This document shows positions 45,862 to 59,360 of a DNA stretch of 64,000 nt, piece after piece. The stretch's first letter is position 1. Each line of letters begins with the position of its first letter. The position numbers and the translations under genes are program-made. This DNA is from Erythroxylum novogranatense (taxonomy: Eukaryota; Streptophyta; Magnoliopsida; Malpighiales; Erythroxylaceae). Location of the stretch: positions 51,228,063-51,292,062 of the forward strand of contig CM057233.1 in assembly GCA_029891385.1 (NCBI GenBank), read 5' to 3'. The notes under the pieces are model-generated. The model was not told the origin of the DNA, did not search any database, and was given only the letters and a program-made list of their open reading frames with translations.

Positions 45862-48716
45862 AGAATTGATATCTTACATGGGCATTTTTGGAAAGATGTA
45901 TCAAGTTACGTGCATGTTTGACAAGTTTTTGCATGCTGCAGCGACTGATCCCTAGTACGAGTTGCACGTGTATATCACACGCATGGGCATTGTTAAGAGT
46001 TTAAATTGATAGAATAGTGGAAGAATAATGATTTGTCAGAAAGTTAGAAGATAAGGAAAGTTTGTGGATGCGTACTTGAATTGATATGGATGTGAAAATA
46101 TTTTGATGAATTGACTGAAAAAGAAATAAAGATATAGCTGAAAATGACGAGATTTAAGGTGTACAAGCAAAGTGCAATTGAAGAGTTGAACTCAGAATTT
46201 ATGATCTGGTATAAGATTGTGCTAGTGAATTTGAGATTAGAATTTCAAGATGGCTATGTGCCTATAATTCTAAACTAATTAAGAATGTACGTATGGAAAT
46301 GAAACCAATGGTAGTGATACATATAGAAGTTCTCGAGGTTGTGTCGACCAGTTATTATGAGTACATATGAGATTTATATTTGGATATGGTATAAGAGATA
46401 ATTTGTGATCCCTATAGTTAAAACTATGAGATGAATCAGAGTAACGAAATGGAAGTATAGTATAGGTGATTATGCTGAAAAGGTAACTACTATGAAGGAG
46501 TAATTCTGAATAGTAGTAAAATATTCAGAGGTTGTTCAGAATCAATTGTGATGGATGTATCAGTAGCATGAGATATAAATTGGTGACCTGTTGAAATTAC
46601 TTTTATGTATAAGATGTAGTGATCAAGATGGTACATACCAAAGATAAGAGGAAATGACTATGCCTCTTATTTCATTGAGTTTATTATGAAGGATATTTTG
46701 ATAATGTAAAGTGTGAAAAAATTGAAATTATTAAAAGTTCATGAGTCGTTGAAATTGATCGTATTGAGTTGATAAGAATGCTTGAAACGACATTGATGAT
46801 GATAGTAGTTGATTGATAAAGATTGTATGAATAGTATGGATGATAGTAGCAAGAAATCTTCTTTCGAAGAAGAATTTCATTGAATTAGGTTAAGAAGATC
46901 AGATAGCTTATATTAAGAATGATTAATGGAAGAACAAATCAGAAATGAATATACACTGAATCAAAGGGAATATTGGAGTCATATCCCCATTGGAGACTCA
47001 AGCATAAGAGGTAGAGTATGCTACTAAGAGTGTATGCATTACGGTTAATGTAGTGTATCTAACTATCTGAGTGGATTTTTGGAAGTTGAGGTAACAATAT
47101 TGCTAACGTGAGGAGAACTTAGATCCACATTATATCCTATGCGAGTATGCACAGGAGATATAAATTAGATTTTGATGAATGTGTTACCAATACAAAAAGT
47201 TGAGTTTGCAAATCAATTGAAATGCATGGAGAGATTAGTAAGGATGTGCAATGAAAGTAAAGAGAATTTTGAGGAATTATGACACCGATAGCAATTATAT
47301 TGTTTGGATTTGGAGATTTTATAATATACAATGAGGTTGTATAAGAGATTGAGATAAAATCCAATGCAATTTGATAAAGTGATTTGATATGCATAGAGAT
47401 AATTGAAACCTCATGGGTTGATTATTTGATACATAAATTGAAACTTGTTGCAATAGTGATTGTTGGGAAGTTGAAGACATTAGATGTACAGAAACATCTG
47501 GGAGATTTATAAATATATAGATCATTAAAGTTTGAGGTAATTATTGAGTTGAGAGATTTAAAGACGAGACTGAGATAATGGATAGAAGTACTGAAAGATT
47601 ATGATGGTACAAATGTGTATTTCCCAATAAAGTTAGTGTTGTATTTGACACATTAAGCAGAGATCACGATAGCAGTGAAGCATGAATTCAGATATGGAGG
47701 TTAGCAAATCTAATGCAAAAAGGATGCATAGAATGTGAAGTTGAATTTTGGGCAAAATCAAGTACTAATTGCTAAGGAATTGAAAAATGAATATGAATTT
47801 CGAGTTTGAATTGGAAAATGATGCTTTGTGATCTAAATGAGAGGTAGGTATACCGATAAAGATGATTGAGCAAAGAAGTTACTAGAGAAAGGACAAATAG
47901 TAACTTAAGCTATATATCCTAGTAGGAATGCACCGAAACAACATTCAGTGGCGGAGAATGTAGACTCAAATGATCGAATATTTGAATTTGTCGACGGTCT
48001 TAACTGTCAAAGATATGTTTAAAGCTTATATTTAGAGCTCATAGGAATATGAGATCAATGTACAACTTTGATTGACCTTAAGCATAACAATCATTATTGT
48101 AGTGAGGTCATTACAATATTGTACGGAGTGTTATACGACAAATGAATGGATTTGATGGACCAACAGCAAAGGTATGGAATACAGTGAGATAGAAACGAAA
48201 GTTAAGTGTGCTGACACTATAAAGATGTAAACTATGAAGCAAATGATGAAATGTTTCTAATAGTATCACGTTCCCAAGGTGTGCTTGGATTGAATGCAAG
48301 ATATGCATAGGTTAGGATAAAGAAGCAACTAAGCTTGAATTGAATTGGTCCATATACATTTATTAAGAACCGGACCAGTGACTTACGAGTTAGTATTATT
48401 AATAAGGATGTCTCAAATTCATAACGTGTTATATGTGAATACGCTAACAAATATCGATATGATTTGATATTGGTGTTATTGACGCGAAATGTGAAAAAAA
48501 AATTGTGAGTAATATGAGGTATATACATATTGAGAAATTAGTTAAGAAAGTGGATGATTAAATAAGTGATTGAAAGACCGAGTAAATTTATTGACTATCA
48601 TCATTTGGAAGAAATTATCCAAGTGAAGAAGTTACTTGGAAAACTGAGGAAAGCATAAGACAACATCACCTCTATTTGTTTGATCATTCAGGTAAGAATT
48701 TCGAGGATGAAATTCT
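45862..48716 (+). pseudogene. Gyp-3 gag-pol, fully decayed
   Basis: No ORF. Recognisable relics in mixed frames: RNase H at ~47395-47685 (the codons for WIEVLKDYD are almost intact at ~47580-47605, then a degenerated [16 protein letters not shown] equivalent to ~47670). Integrase FAYNN/LYG region lies at ~48070-48160. The VSP..GV and KLS..WIGPY GPY/F module is at ~48250-48370. A chromodomain-like end precedes the PPT. The 5' part (45862-47390) is not assignable. Length is roughly half that expected, so large deletions are also present. Confidence 0.75.
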
Positions 48717-48730
48717 TTAAAGGTGAGAAT

Positions 48731-51700
48731 AGTTGGACCCAAACTTTCTTGAAAGTTGGAAATATTAAATGAAAAATTTTGGTGATTATTCATATGTAAA
48801 AAAAGAAGAATTCTTGAATTTGAAATGAAGTAGAAAAGATAGTTATGTATAAGATGGGTTATATGTGAAATATTGGAAGTTATAAGTTGAAACATGTTCA
48901 TTGAGTATGCTTCGGTATTGTATCCATAACTTTTTTTTCTAGTTATCCAAATGAGATTATTCTTTATTTGGATTAAACTAGAGAAATAGGGATACAACTT
49001 ATCTGATGAAATTGAGTTCTAATTTGGTCTCAAAGAGTTTTAATTTTTGTATGGAATTTGAGTATAAAATATTGTTTTAGTATAAGAATAGTTCAGAAAT
49101 GTTTGGGATATAACGTTCAGATTTCTGAACCAAATTGAATGATTTTAGTTTCATTGGAAAATTAAGACAATGAGGAACATTTTTCTAGCAGGAAGTATTA
49201 TCAAATTACTTCAATTTTCCCATGATCATTAGTCAAGAAGTTAGAAGTATAAGATGTTAGTTATAAAGACAAAGGAGGGTAAATATGGAAAGACTACTTA
49301 AATGAGGGGCAAAATGGGAAAGACAACTAAAATTTTGTCTTGAAATAAGAAGAGGAAGAGAGGAGGTGTCGTGAAAAACAAAAGGGAAGGGAGAAAAACA
49401 TAGAGAAAGAAGAGAAGAAGGAGAAAACCATGGAAGAAGAGAGAAGGAAGAAAAAAGAGGAAGAAAAAGAAAGGAAATCATCTTGCCAAGGTAAGTTTAT
49501 CTTCTTCTTCTTGCTTTGTTAGAGAAAGATTTAGAAAGAGAAAGTGTTTGTGTAGAGAATGGAGAAAGAAGATGGCTTAAGGGGAACCCATTTGATTTTA
49601 GGGTTTCTAAGCTAGGTTTTCAGTTTTCTAGCTTAGATGGATTATGGGTAGATTAAGTTTGAGTTTGATTTGTTTTGATTTCATTTGTTGTGATTTTGAA
49701 GTTTTAGGGATTTTGAGAAATTGGGGGATTTCCATTTGAATTGGAATTGAATGAGGATTTTGGTTTGTTTTAGGAAAACAAAAGAAACCCTATCCAAGAG
49801 CAAGAGGAAGGGAACATTTGAGGTTGGATGTCCAAGCAAAATGAGGTTGGTTTCATGTTTATAATTGAATAATGAGCCATTAAAGTTTTTTCAAATTATG
49901 AGAATAAAATGATTTCAAGTACTCCATAAATGTGCATATATTATTTTTAAATGATTTAAAAATTTTTCTTATATTTTTGTATATGCTTCATGGATTGGAT
50001 TTGAATTGTTGTGAATATGCAAAAATACATTGTGATATATGATCATGTTATGCCATTGAATTGTGTCATGGCATTTTGATTTGAATGGAAAGAAGAAAAA
50101 GAACATGAAAAGTATGAAAGCATTTCATTTTGATAAAATGATTTTGAGCATTGCTTATGTGCATTGTTTGGGAGAGAGAGGAATTGTTTCGTAGTCACGT
50201 GCACGTCGACATAAAACCTTCTCCCAGCTACCCGCTTGTGGCCCATGAGATCTGAAAAATGGACTCATTTCATTCACAGAGTAAACTTCGTTTTCTCTGC
50301 TTTGATCCATGAAACCCTCGAGCTAGTTGATGTGCTTATATGTTTTTGAATTGTGAATGAGTTGAAAAATGCATGAATTGTACTGTTGTGGTTTTGATTA
50401 CATGAGAAGAATTTTGAGAAAAATGTATTTTATGGTTCAATAAGAATTTTCTATGAGAATGAACTTTTTGAACAATTTTTGTTTGTTTCTCGGTTATAAG
50501 CATGTTACCAACGAGATTTTAAGCTCACCCTCACTTTCCATCCCATCTTCAGGTAAAAAGAATGAGATCGAGAAATCTAGAATCAAGGCATCATTTCTAT
50601 TATGCATATTTTGTATTGGAAGTTAGATTTTGTAAAAATAAGATGTTAGACGTATGTTGAGAATTATGGGATTTTGTATCTTTTGATGTATTTTGAATTT
50701 TTGATATTGATGATGTAATATCACTTGGAATGCCATTAAAGTTTTGTAAACATTTATCTTATGATGTTAATGAAATATGAACTGTGCATGGATGATGTTA
50801 AGTGAAACTAGGTATGTTGAAAATTTCAACTTGAGATGATGAATCTTGAGCATGAAGTATTGTTATATATATAAGTGAGATATTATGGAAAGAAAAGATA
50901 GGATGTTTGGTGAATGATGAGATGTTATTGAATATAAGGAGTTAAATGAATTGAGGTTGAGAGTTGGACGAATTCCAATTGGAAGTTGAATTGTTATGAA
51001 TGATGTAGTAATAGTGGAAGTGAAGTTGGGATAAAATTTCAAGCTTTTCCTAAGGGTAAAATGTGTACTCTGACTTCCAAGAAACAACTGAATTGATCTA
51101 GATAGAATTAGCTAAAGTTGCCTTCATGAAAGTTGTAACTTGCCTTCTTAGCTTTCCAACGGTATAAAGTATGTGATTTTTGGATATCGGAGTAGAGAGA
51201 TATGATCGTTTGAATAGGTGATGTTGCATAGGATGTGTATACCAAATAACTAGAGTATATGAAGTGATATCACACTAGAAAGAGTTGGATTTGGGAAGAT
51301 TATGAAAAAAAGGGATGATAGAATGAGTTTAGGATCCTTTGGAAGGGTCTTGGAGGGTGAAAATTTTGTTTCACCCGAAGGTGACATTGTCTGCCCATGT
51401 AAAATCACACTGGCCATGTGTTTCCAGTGCAGGAGCACATTTTCACTGAAGGTTACACGGTCTGCCCATGTAAAATCGCACGGGTCTTGTGTTTCCAGCG
51501 CAGGAGCACATTTTCACCCGAAGGTTACACAGCTTGCCTGTGTAAAATCACACGGGCCGTTTGTTCTGACCCTCCAAATGATCAAATTTTCCTTTGGAAT
51601 CTTACAAACGTTGTAGATCTAGAAGTATTCTTTCCAACCATCTAAAAACGACATCAATCCGACACCTGTAGTGAGAGTTATGGAAATTGCACCAAGGCAT

Positions 51701-52277
51701 GTACAATACAAATAAGGACATGAACACATTGGATTTGTTTGGCCATAACTTCTTCGTCTGACCTCCTATTGAGGTGATTCTTAAAGATATAGCTTCCTAA
51801 CACATGTATCCATCTCCCCAGGAAAATTTATAGTCTTTGGTGTTGAATTCAAAAAGATTAATTGAAAGGAAGTAAGGGATCGATTGGAAGGGCAAGACTT
51901 GGTTGTGATCACACTTTGGATTGAGAGGATTCTTTCTTCATATTAAACTAGAGAGTTGTAGATTGTTTTGAAGAAGTCAATTGTGGTTATTGTGAATCCG
52001 TTGTGTGGGCCCACCTTTGTGGCTTGAGATGTTATGAGAATGAGAGTGAACTGATGATGGCTAATGAGGGTTAAATGAAATAACTTTGCAGGTTAATACG
52101 CTCACGTTTTATGAATGGTTTCTAGATGTTGGGCTTTGAAAAACGGATCCAACATGTTTGGTGTCAAAGCAAAAAAAAACAATGATGATTAAGGAGACTT
52201 CATTAAAGTATGCTCACGTCATATGGTTCTAATTAAGAGTTGGGTTCCGAAACCCTATATGGAAACGGTGCCCAACA
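48731..52277 (+). repeat. Gyp-3 3' LTR (3547 bp)
   Basis: Counterpart of 42320-45842. The first base has mutated (agttgg). It has three minisatellite units instead of two and lacks a short segment near 51920. Confidence 0.87.
51371..51584 (+). repeat. 71-bp minisatellite, three units (3' LTR)
   Basis: Units start at 51371, 51442 and 51513, with a regular 71-bp spacing. The extra unit relative to the 5' LTR arose after or during insertion. Confidence 0.8.
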
Positions 52278-53611
52278 CATGTTATTATCCTTGATTTGAT
52301 CAAGCAGTGGATCTCATAAACTGTAAGCATGAGATGTTTAGAGTTTAACATGTGGATGCTTACTAAAAGTAGTAACTACATCGGATAACTTACTACGAGA
52401 TTATCATATAAATGATCTATCAAATGTCAGTGATTAATCTCATCATGGCAATGACGCAAATATCCTTAGACTTGAGGTAATCAAGGATATCTTGTATATT
52501 GATATTGTGTTTTAATACCATTCCTTGTTGCCTTAAGATAAGTCACTCATAGGGTGGTGATTGGGTACTGCTATTGGTATTCGAAGGTAATTGGGTAACC
52601 AATAAAGGATTCAACAATCCTGATAGAAGGAGATAATATCCACAGCCTCTTATCAGGGTCAGTAATTGGAAGTCTTTAGCTAGAGCAGTTATGTGTCATG
52701 AAGAGAGTCTTCAATGACACATAGAGTAATAAGATCCCTATAATAAGAACTAACATCATTTGGACTAGATGTGACATAGTCAGTGTAGTGGGAGTTGACA
52801 CGTAGCGCAAACTTTGAACTAAGTAGAGTATGGGATGGTTAAGGGATGAATTGTTTGGTTATTGTCTATGGAAAGTTTTGTAAGTTGAATAATTAACTAT
52901 TGAAGAGTTTGTCTATTAATTCACTTACATTCTGGTAAATTGGCATCATGAAACCCTTCATGATTTGTTTAAATTAAGAGATAATGCAAGTGGCATAAAA
53001 CCATTTATGATGTGCTCAGATTAAAAGTTAATTTAAGTGCCCAAAAGAACCGAGAACCTAATGGTCACATGTATAAAAGATCGGATGAAAAACAAAGTGT
53101 GTATGGCCGTCATTTTAAGAAAGTCATGATCATGACCCACTTGATGATGTGTGGTATACCAATGAGTTCTTTACATATGTACACATGAAATTTAGCTAAA
53201 AAACACACTCAATTAAGAGGCTAAGGGTCTAAAAGAGTTCTGGAGGTTGAGAGGAGTGATCTTGAGGTTTGTTTATGCAATTTTATTCAATTATTGCATA
53301 AGTTTAATCACATGCAACTTGGTTATGATCTAACTCTTGATTGAGCATCAACTTGAATTCATCTTATTAAGTGCTCTAACTACCCTTACACACTGATATT
53401 TCTTCATCTTTGCATGTTTTTCACTGGCTATTGAAGGTGTTAGGTGTTTGCTACAACCCAAACAAGGAGAAGATTCAAGAAAGGAGGAGCATTTACAAGG
53501 TACATATACTGTAATTTTATGTTCTTACATTCTGTTTATACATGCCCATGGATTATGAATTTTCTATAGATGTCGTGGTGTTGGAATTATGATTCCAATG
53601 CTTCCATTGCA
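52278..53611 (+). mobile_element. Copia LTR relic, right part
   Basis: Continues the LTR broken at 42319: 'ccttgatttgatcaagcagtggatctca', 'taagcatccacatg'-type text, 'gggtggtgattgggta', 'cctcttatcagggtca' and 'gaaccgagaacctaatgg' match the reverse complement of the Cop-1 LTR. The end is placed near 53611 (gcttccattgca) by weak similarity only. Confidence 0.75.
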
Positions 53612-54387
53612 TAGCCATGCACGAGATGCATGGACTCATGGCTCCCTTACATTTGCAACCATTACCTTATGGATGCATATTAAATGAAATTTTCAATGCA
53701 TGTAATAATCCATAAACTATGTATTTTTAGTAAATCTCTTAATGAACTAGAAACTTATAATTAATTGATAAGTTCGATATAATTGACATTTCCAAGTCTT
53801 AATTTGTCTCCATTTTTGGTCACCCATCTTTTCAAACCTTTAAAGTGAATTGCAATTCCAACAATGAGTTTAACACAATGTATAATTGTGTTATGTATCA
53901 ACTTCAGAGAAAAGATTATATGCCTCTTCCTTTTTTGATCCAGTAATGTGGTTTGGAATGAAAAGTTAAAGACATATTTGATAAAGTTATACAATTTTTA
54001 GTGTTTTATTTTTAATTTTATTTAACATGTTGGGTCTTTTTTATTAAAAATAAAAGGAAAAGAGGAAAAGGAAATTAATTTTATTTATTAAAACTAGAAA
54101 TTAATGAGTCACTAAAAAGCTAGTGTAACAAAGAGAATAAGAAAATGATTTTAATTGTTGTTATTATTATTGACTTTGTTTTGTTATTAATTTTATAGAA
54201 GTAATGTGCTATTTAATTTTTATGTTTCATAGAGATTTGAAATTGTTTAATTTTTGTCCCTGTTAACTTTTATTTTGATTTCCTTTATTTTGTCTCATAA
54301 TATTTTGTAATTGGTTTATAATTATGTCTTTATGGCATCAAATTAATTTAAAGGATAATGATATAGATATCCTCTAATTTGTAATTA
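53612..54387. other. AT-rich intergenic DNA
   Basis: Poly-A/T rich, no ORF and no element recognised. Confidence 0.5.
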
Positions 54388-54734
54388 GGGTTAAATTTGT
54401 AGGACCCTCATGGTTTGACAAACTGTCATAATAATCTCTTATTTTTAAAACTATCACATATTCCCTTTTGTTTTAGTAATATATCGTCCATCCCCTTTAC
54501 CATCAAGTTGCCATTAAAAACTCTATTATGCAAAAATGATGTTGATTAAAGTTTTAGGAGTCTACGTGGCAAATTCAACCTATATGATGTCATTGCTACG
54601 TGGGAAAAAAATGTTTCATAAGGGAGATAGAAGATATATTAACTAAAACATCATAGAAGTATATAATAGCTTTTAAAAATGAGACGCTAATGTGTTGAAT
54701 TGTCAAAGCCTAAGAGGTCCTAAGAAATTAACCC
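54388..54734. mobile_element. MITE with ~60-bp imperfect terminal inverted repeats
   Basis: The left end gggttaaatttgtaggaccc and the inverted right end gggttaatttcttaggacct remain similar for ~60 bp, including 'gg.tttgacaa' and 'tctcttattttta'/'gtctcattttta'. Length is 347 bp with no coding capacity. Flanks ttgtaatta and ttgttatat agree at 6 of 9 bases, which would suit a decayed 9-bp duplication (Mutator-like), but this is weak. Confidence 0.75.
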
Positions 54735-55183
54735 TTGTTATATAGTAAATTTGTTTTCTATTAGTAGAAATAAGATTTGTTTTCACTATGCAAAAGTCTA
54801 TCAAAATTTATAAAGTAAGATTGACATTATAGTGGATCTTATTGAAGAACAATAATTTAAGTGTAGTTGTTATTGAATAGTTTTGTTATGTTTTATTTTT
54901 GTGATTTTTAGTTTTTATTTTATGTTTTTGGTTTACATTTTAAATAAAAATAAAACCTAATTTAGTTATTAATGTCCATATGAATATAATCTATACCTAA
55001 TAATGATTAAACATTAGATAAAACTTGAAGATAAATTAATTTATGGACTAAATAAATAAACATTTTATTTTATTTTTTTATATAATATTCATTAATAAAT
55101 ATTAGTAAAAACTTAACTACAACAACAACTTAGTAAAAATTCACTTGTATATGATATTTATGGAGTTCTAATAGTGTGCAATC
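54735..55183. other. AT-rich intergenic DNA
   Basis: Very AT-rich, no feature recognised. Confidence 0.5.
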
Positions 55184-57461
55184 TGTAACACCTCATATTA
55201 AGGGTTAGAATATTGTAGAATTTGCGATTGCATTATATGCTTTACATATTTGAGTACTCACTTATATGTGCATATGTATTTTTACTCATATAAATATTTG
55301 TACATGCATTCAGTGATATTTTCGGATATAATTGATTTTAAAATTTTAATTAAGATGAGAATTGTGGTTTATTACTAACGAAAATTATTTGGAGCATATT
55401 ATAATAATTTCAAAATTTTTGGTGAATTTTGGAAAATGTCTAAAAATTTGGAGTATTTGGATTTTGGACTAGGAAAAATAGATCAATGGAATTTTGCCAT
55501 GTAGCACTTCTATGTGGATGACAAATGGCTCATATGCAGTGAAGCCACATGTCAATGAGTTTTTAAAACACGATATCATGGTAATGTAAGAAAAAACTCT
55601 ATAGCTCCTTACTTCTCTTCGACTTTGTTTTTTCTTCACCAAACTTTGACCTTCACTTTCACTGCTGATGATTTTCTGACTACAAGGAAAGTGAAGTTTA
55701 AGTTTCTGAGTTCTATGAATGAGTTTGATGATGTTTTACATGTTAGAAATGAATACATGCATAAGTTATGAATGAAGAAAATTTGGTGATAGTGATGAGA
55801 AAGATGAGTTGATAATAATGTACAATGGAATGTGCAAGAAGTGAAATATCAATTTGCATGTAGTTTAAAGAGAAACTTAGTGAAGTAGACCAAAGCAGAA
55901 AATGAGGCGAGTGAGAAGGATAGCTTCGGTAATTTTATCAATGTGTTAAGTGAGATTTAGTGAATTTGAAGGCATGCAGAAAAATATGAAGTACAATATT
56001 TATGCAGGAAAAGAACCGTATATGAGTTTTGGATTTTGGTGACTGTGATGAATCTTGAGTTTTGGGTTGTATGAGAGTAAGATGGACTAGAATATGAGTA
56101 GAACCATATGGCTATATGTTTTTTTTTGGTTTATGGACTGACATTGTTACAACTTTAACATTAGAGACAGAAAGTTGAAGATGGTAAAATATGTGTATGA
56201 TTTCGGTTTTCAAAGTTTGAATTTTTTATCTTGAATTTTGAGTTGTTTTATCATAAGATAAGTTGCATGGGTGTAAAATGAAGAGAATATGAATTAAGGA
56301 TGGATTAAAATGAAGAATTAAGGATTTCAAGAATGAAAGAAGAAGAAGAAAATTTTCGGTGAAGAAGGAGGATGTCGCAATCATGCTCCTACATGATCAC
56401 AACTTTGCTGCATGATTGCTACATCGCTAGTCCATCTGGAATGCCATGGTCGTGCAGGCGCACGATCGCGACTTCCATGCTATCTAAAAGGAGTTGTTTT
56501 CTGAAGATACCTAGATCTTTTGTTGTAACTTCTTCTCCAAACATCCAATTGACATGGGAATTGAACCAATAGACTCATAAGACATTGATCTTCATCTCCA
56601 ACAAAAATTAGGACCATTTGAAATGGATTGATTGAATAATTTAAGATGAAACTGTGACTGTACTCAAGTATGATAACTAGGATGATTTTACTAAACATAC
56701 TTCGGTATTTTGCTTATATCTTGACTTGTAGATTTCCAACTGAGTTGATTATTGATTATGATTAAACCAGAGAAATAAGGCTACAATTTTCCTAAAGAGA
56801 TCAAACTGTAATTCTAGTTTTAAGAATTATAAAATAGGTTCTAACATTGAGTTAAGAATTCTATTGTAGTTTCAGAATAGTCTGAAGTCTTTGAGTATAA
56901 CTTTTAGTATATTGAACCAAATTGTCTGATCTTGGAATAAGTGAAAACCTAAGACAAAGGGGGAAATTTTTCTAGAAGGAAACATTGTTTAAATATTCCA
57001 TTTGCTTGATCTAAATGATCATCAAAAGTAGACCTGAATGTTTGTTTTAAGGAAAAATCTGGAATCATTAATGAGTGTATGAATTATAGAACTTTTGGAA
57101 TACAATTGATGTTTACATCAATTTTGTAAGGAGATATACCAGGGAATATGTCATTGAACATGCATGTTACATGATACATTCTTGAATGTGCTTATTCAGT
57201 TACATAAACAATTTGGTAATATGAAATTGTGTTTGATTGTATATAGAAGATCAAGAAGAGCAGCCCTTTCCAGATACTGTCGGAACTTCAAGACATTAAG
57301 CAAAAAGGGAGCGAGTGTTAGTAACCTTTAGGACACTCACATCTTATTTTGTTTTGTTTAGTACTATATTGAATTGTGTTTTATGCTGACTGTGTTCTAA
57401 ACCTCGGGACAATGAATGTCTGAAATGTTTGATGCATGTAAATATGATTGACTAATTATTA
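55184..57461 (+). mobile_element. Decayed chromovirus LTR relic
   Basis: Starts tgtaacacctc, the usual terminus, followed by 'gtacatgcattcagtgatattttcgga', which matches the U3 start of Gyp-2 in style. The part 56690-57000 aligns with Gyp-3 42500-42800 ('cttcggtatttt', 'gattaaaccagagaaataaggctacaa', 'ttgaaccaaattg', 'tttttctagaagga'). A GC-richer patch with catgat/atcatg words lies at 56370-56475. It is truncated on the right by Cop-2. Confidence 0.7.
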
Positions 57462-58866
57462 TGTTGGATCGCATATGGTCCGAGTATTCACAATACGCTG
57501 CGGAAGAGACCATACAAAATTATCAAGTATAATCGAAAACACGAGGATTAATGAAAATACCTTATTTTCGTGGATGGATTGCTTCTTTTCGATTCCAAGA
57601 CACCGCAAATCGCTAATGTCCTCTACCGTATCCACACGAGCATGCACGATCCGGCTGCACTGTAGTAGTGTGCTAGACGTCTGAAAACTTTTCAAAACCC
57701 CGCACGATCTTTCTCTTGGCGGCTAGGGTTTCTTGACAACAGTGTCGTTCACCTAATGAGACCTAAGCTTCTCTTTATATAGAAACCCTAATCTCATTCA
57801 GCCCTATTAAGTTTTGGCCCATTATATCATATATATAATAAAAGCCCGACAACTTAATTAAATCTAGCCCAATAAATATATCTAAATATATTTATTTAAC
57901 ACCTAATAAATTAGGCCCAAGAGAATAAGCCCGCATCACATCACTCTTTGTATGCGACCACAGGCTCATTTGATGTTGGCAATGGGCTTGATTACACTTC
58001 AAGGCCCATAAGTCATAAGCGGCCTCTAGCAAGACATTATGACTACCCAAATCAAATGAGGATCGATAATCCGATTTAACTCAGTAATCATGATTATAAG
58101 CTCGATCCTTTTGTAACACGATATCAAGATTAATCACAAGGCATGGTACATGTCAACCTTTGATTAATCATAGTTTCTTGATCTGCAAGTTGATGATTAT
58201 AACAAATGACATTGATGACTCTTCATCAATTCATTTGAGCACGGCCATGCATTTCTTCACCACACTTGTCAAGAGGCCCAAATGATATCTCTCTCACTTA
58301 AGAGAGGTACAAATCCGTCTCGTCATTCACATCCTCCGCATGATTCATTTAGTGTCCAACATAAGACTATTTGTTATTCGGTTAAAATAACTTAGTCTAA
58401 TATCAAAACACTAAATTCCTCATGTAGGGAACCATGATGATTTCAGTCAAAGGACTAAAGTCAAACCATATTGAGAATCACTAATGACATGAAACCATGT
58501 AGTATTCTCTTTTGGTCGATCCAATATATGTTCTCTAACATATATCTATGTTTCGATTTGATATCTCATATCCATGATCAAGAAACGTGATCATCAATCG
58601 AAACACATACTAGCCTTAATTCATTATTGTTCCACCAATAATGATCGACTAGTGACGATCTAGAATAGTATTATAACACTTATGGTTTTACTATCAAGTC
58701 ACATACTTGATGACATAAGTTTAATACCATTCATGGAATGTAACTCACATTACATAAATGAAATACATGCATATATAAAATGAATACCTCATAATATATT
58801 ATTAACAAATCATAATGTTAATACATGAATCACAAATGTTTATTGGCCTAGGGCACACTACTAACA
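57462..58866 (-). repeat. Cop-2 3' LTR (1405 bp)
   Basis: Plus-strand tgttggatcgcatatgg to gcacactactaaca. The right end abuts a PPT, the left end abuts the LTR relic. The termini are inverted (TGTTGG/..TAACA is imperfect). The partner is not seen. Confidence 0.82.
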
Positions 58867-58880
58867 ATCTCCCACTTGCA
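58867..58880 (-). other. Cop-2 PPT
   Basis: Minus-strand caagtgggagat next to TGTTAGTAG of the LTR, nearly identical to Cop-1. Confidence 0.85.
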
Positions 58881-59084
58881 CTAGGCCCAATCAGTCAGAT
58901 ATCTAATACCCATAGACCTCGTATGACTCTCATGTTTAGGCTGTGGAAGAGGTTTAGTAAGTGGATCGGCAATGATGTCATCTGTGCCCACTCTGTATAT
59001 CTTCACGTCTCCTCTCGCAATGATCTCTCTGATCAGATGGAAACGTCTGAGTATGTGTTTGGATCTATGATGCGAATTTGGTTC

Positions 59085-59360
59085 CTTAGCCTATGCTATA
59101 GCCCCATTATTATCACAATAAAGGTCTATAGGATTTGCAATGCTAGGAACAACCCCAAGCTCTGTGATGAACTTCCTGATCCAAACAGCTTCCTTAGCTG
59201 CATCCGAGGCAGCAATGTACTTAGCTTCAGTTGTAGAATCAGCAACAGTGTCTTGCTTTGAACTTTTCCAGCTCACTGCACCTCCATTCAAACAGAACAC
59301 AAAACCTGATTGCGATCTGAAATCATCTATGTCGATCGAAACCAGCATCAGTGTAACCAT
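59085..59360 (-). pseudogene. Cop-2 RNase H C-terminal part
   Basis: An ~89-codon segment, frameshifted from RT at ~59335. RSQSGFVFCLNGGAVSWKSSKQ, then STTEAKYIAAS and LYCDNNGAIA carry the second and third acidic residues. The frame slips again near 59090, so the final ADPLTK part is lost. Confidence 0.9.

Larger units (their letters stand above)
42320..52277 (+). mobile_element. Gyp-3: full-length but decayed chromovirus
   Basis: LTRs 42320-45842 and 48731-52277 (TGTTGGACCC...GGTGCCCAACA), PBS at 45848 and a degenerate PPT at ~48717-48730. The internal region is only 2.9 kb and has no ORF, yet keeps alignable RNase H, integrase and GPY/F text. Target flanks TACGT and CATGT differ by two transitions, as expected for an old insertion. 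The host site is a Copia LTR. It belongs to the same broad lineage as Gyp-T. Confidence 0.87.

Noticed and set aside
48632..48997. 121-codon minus ORF across the Gyp-3 PPT and LTR start
   Set aside because: Crosses an element boundary (PPT/LTR) on the antisense strand.
56372..56572. 66-codon ORF in a GC-richer patch
   Set aside because: Sits inside the LTR relic at the position of GC patches in other LTRs. No domain or support.
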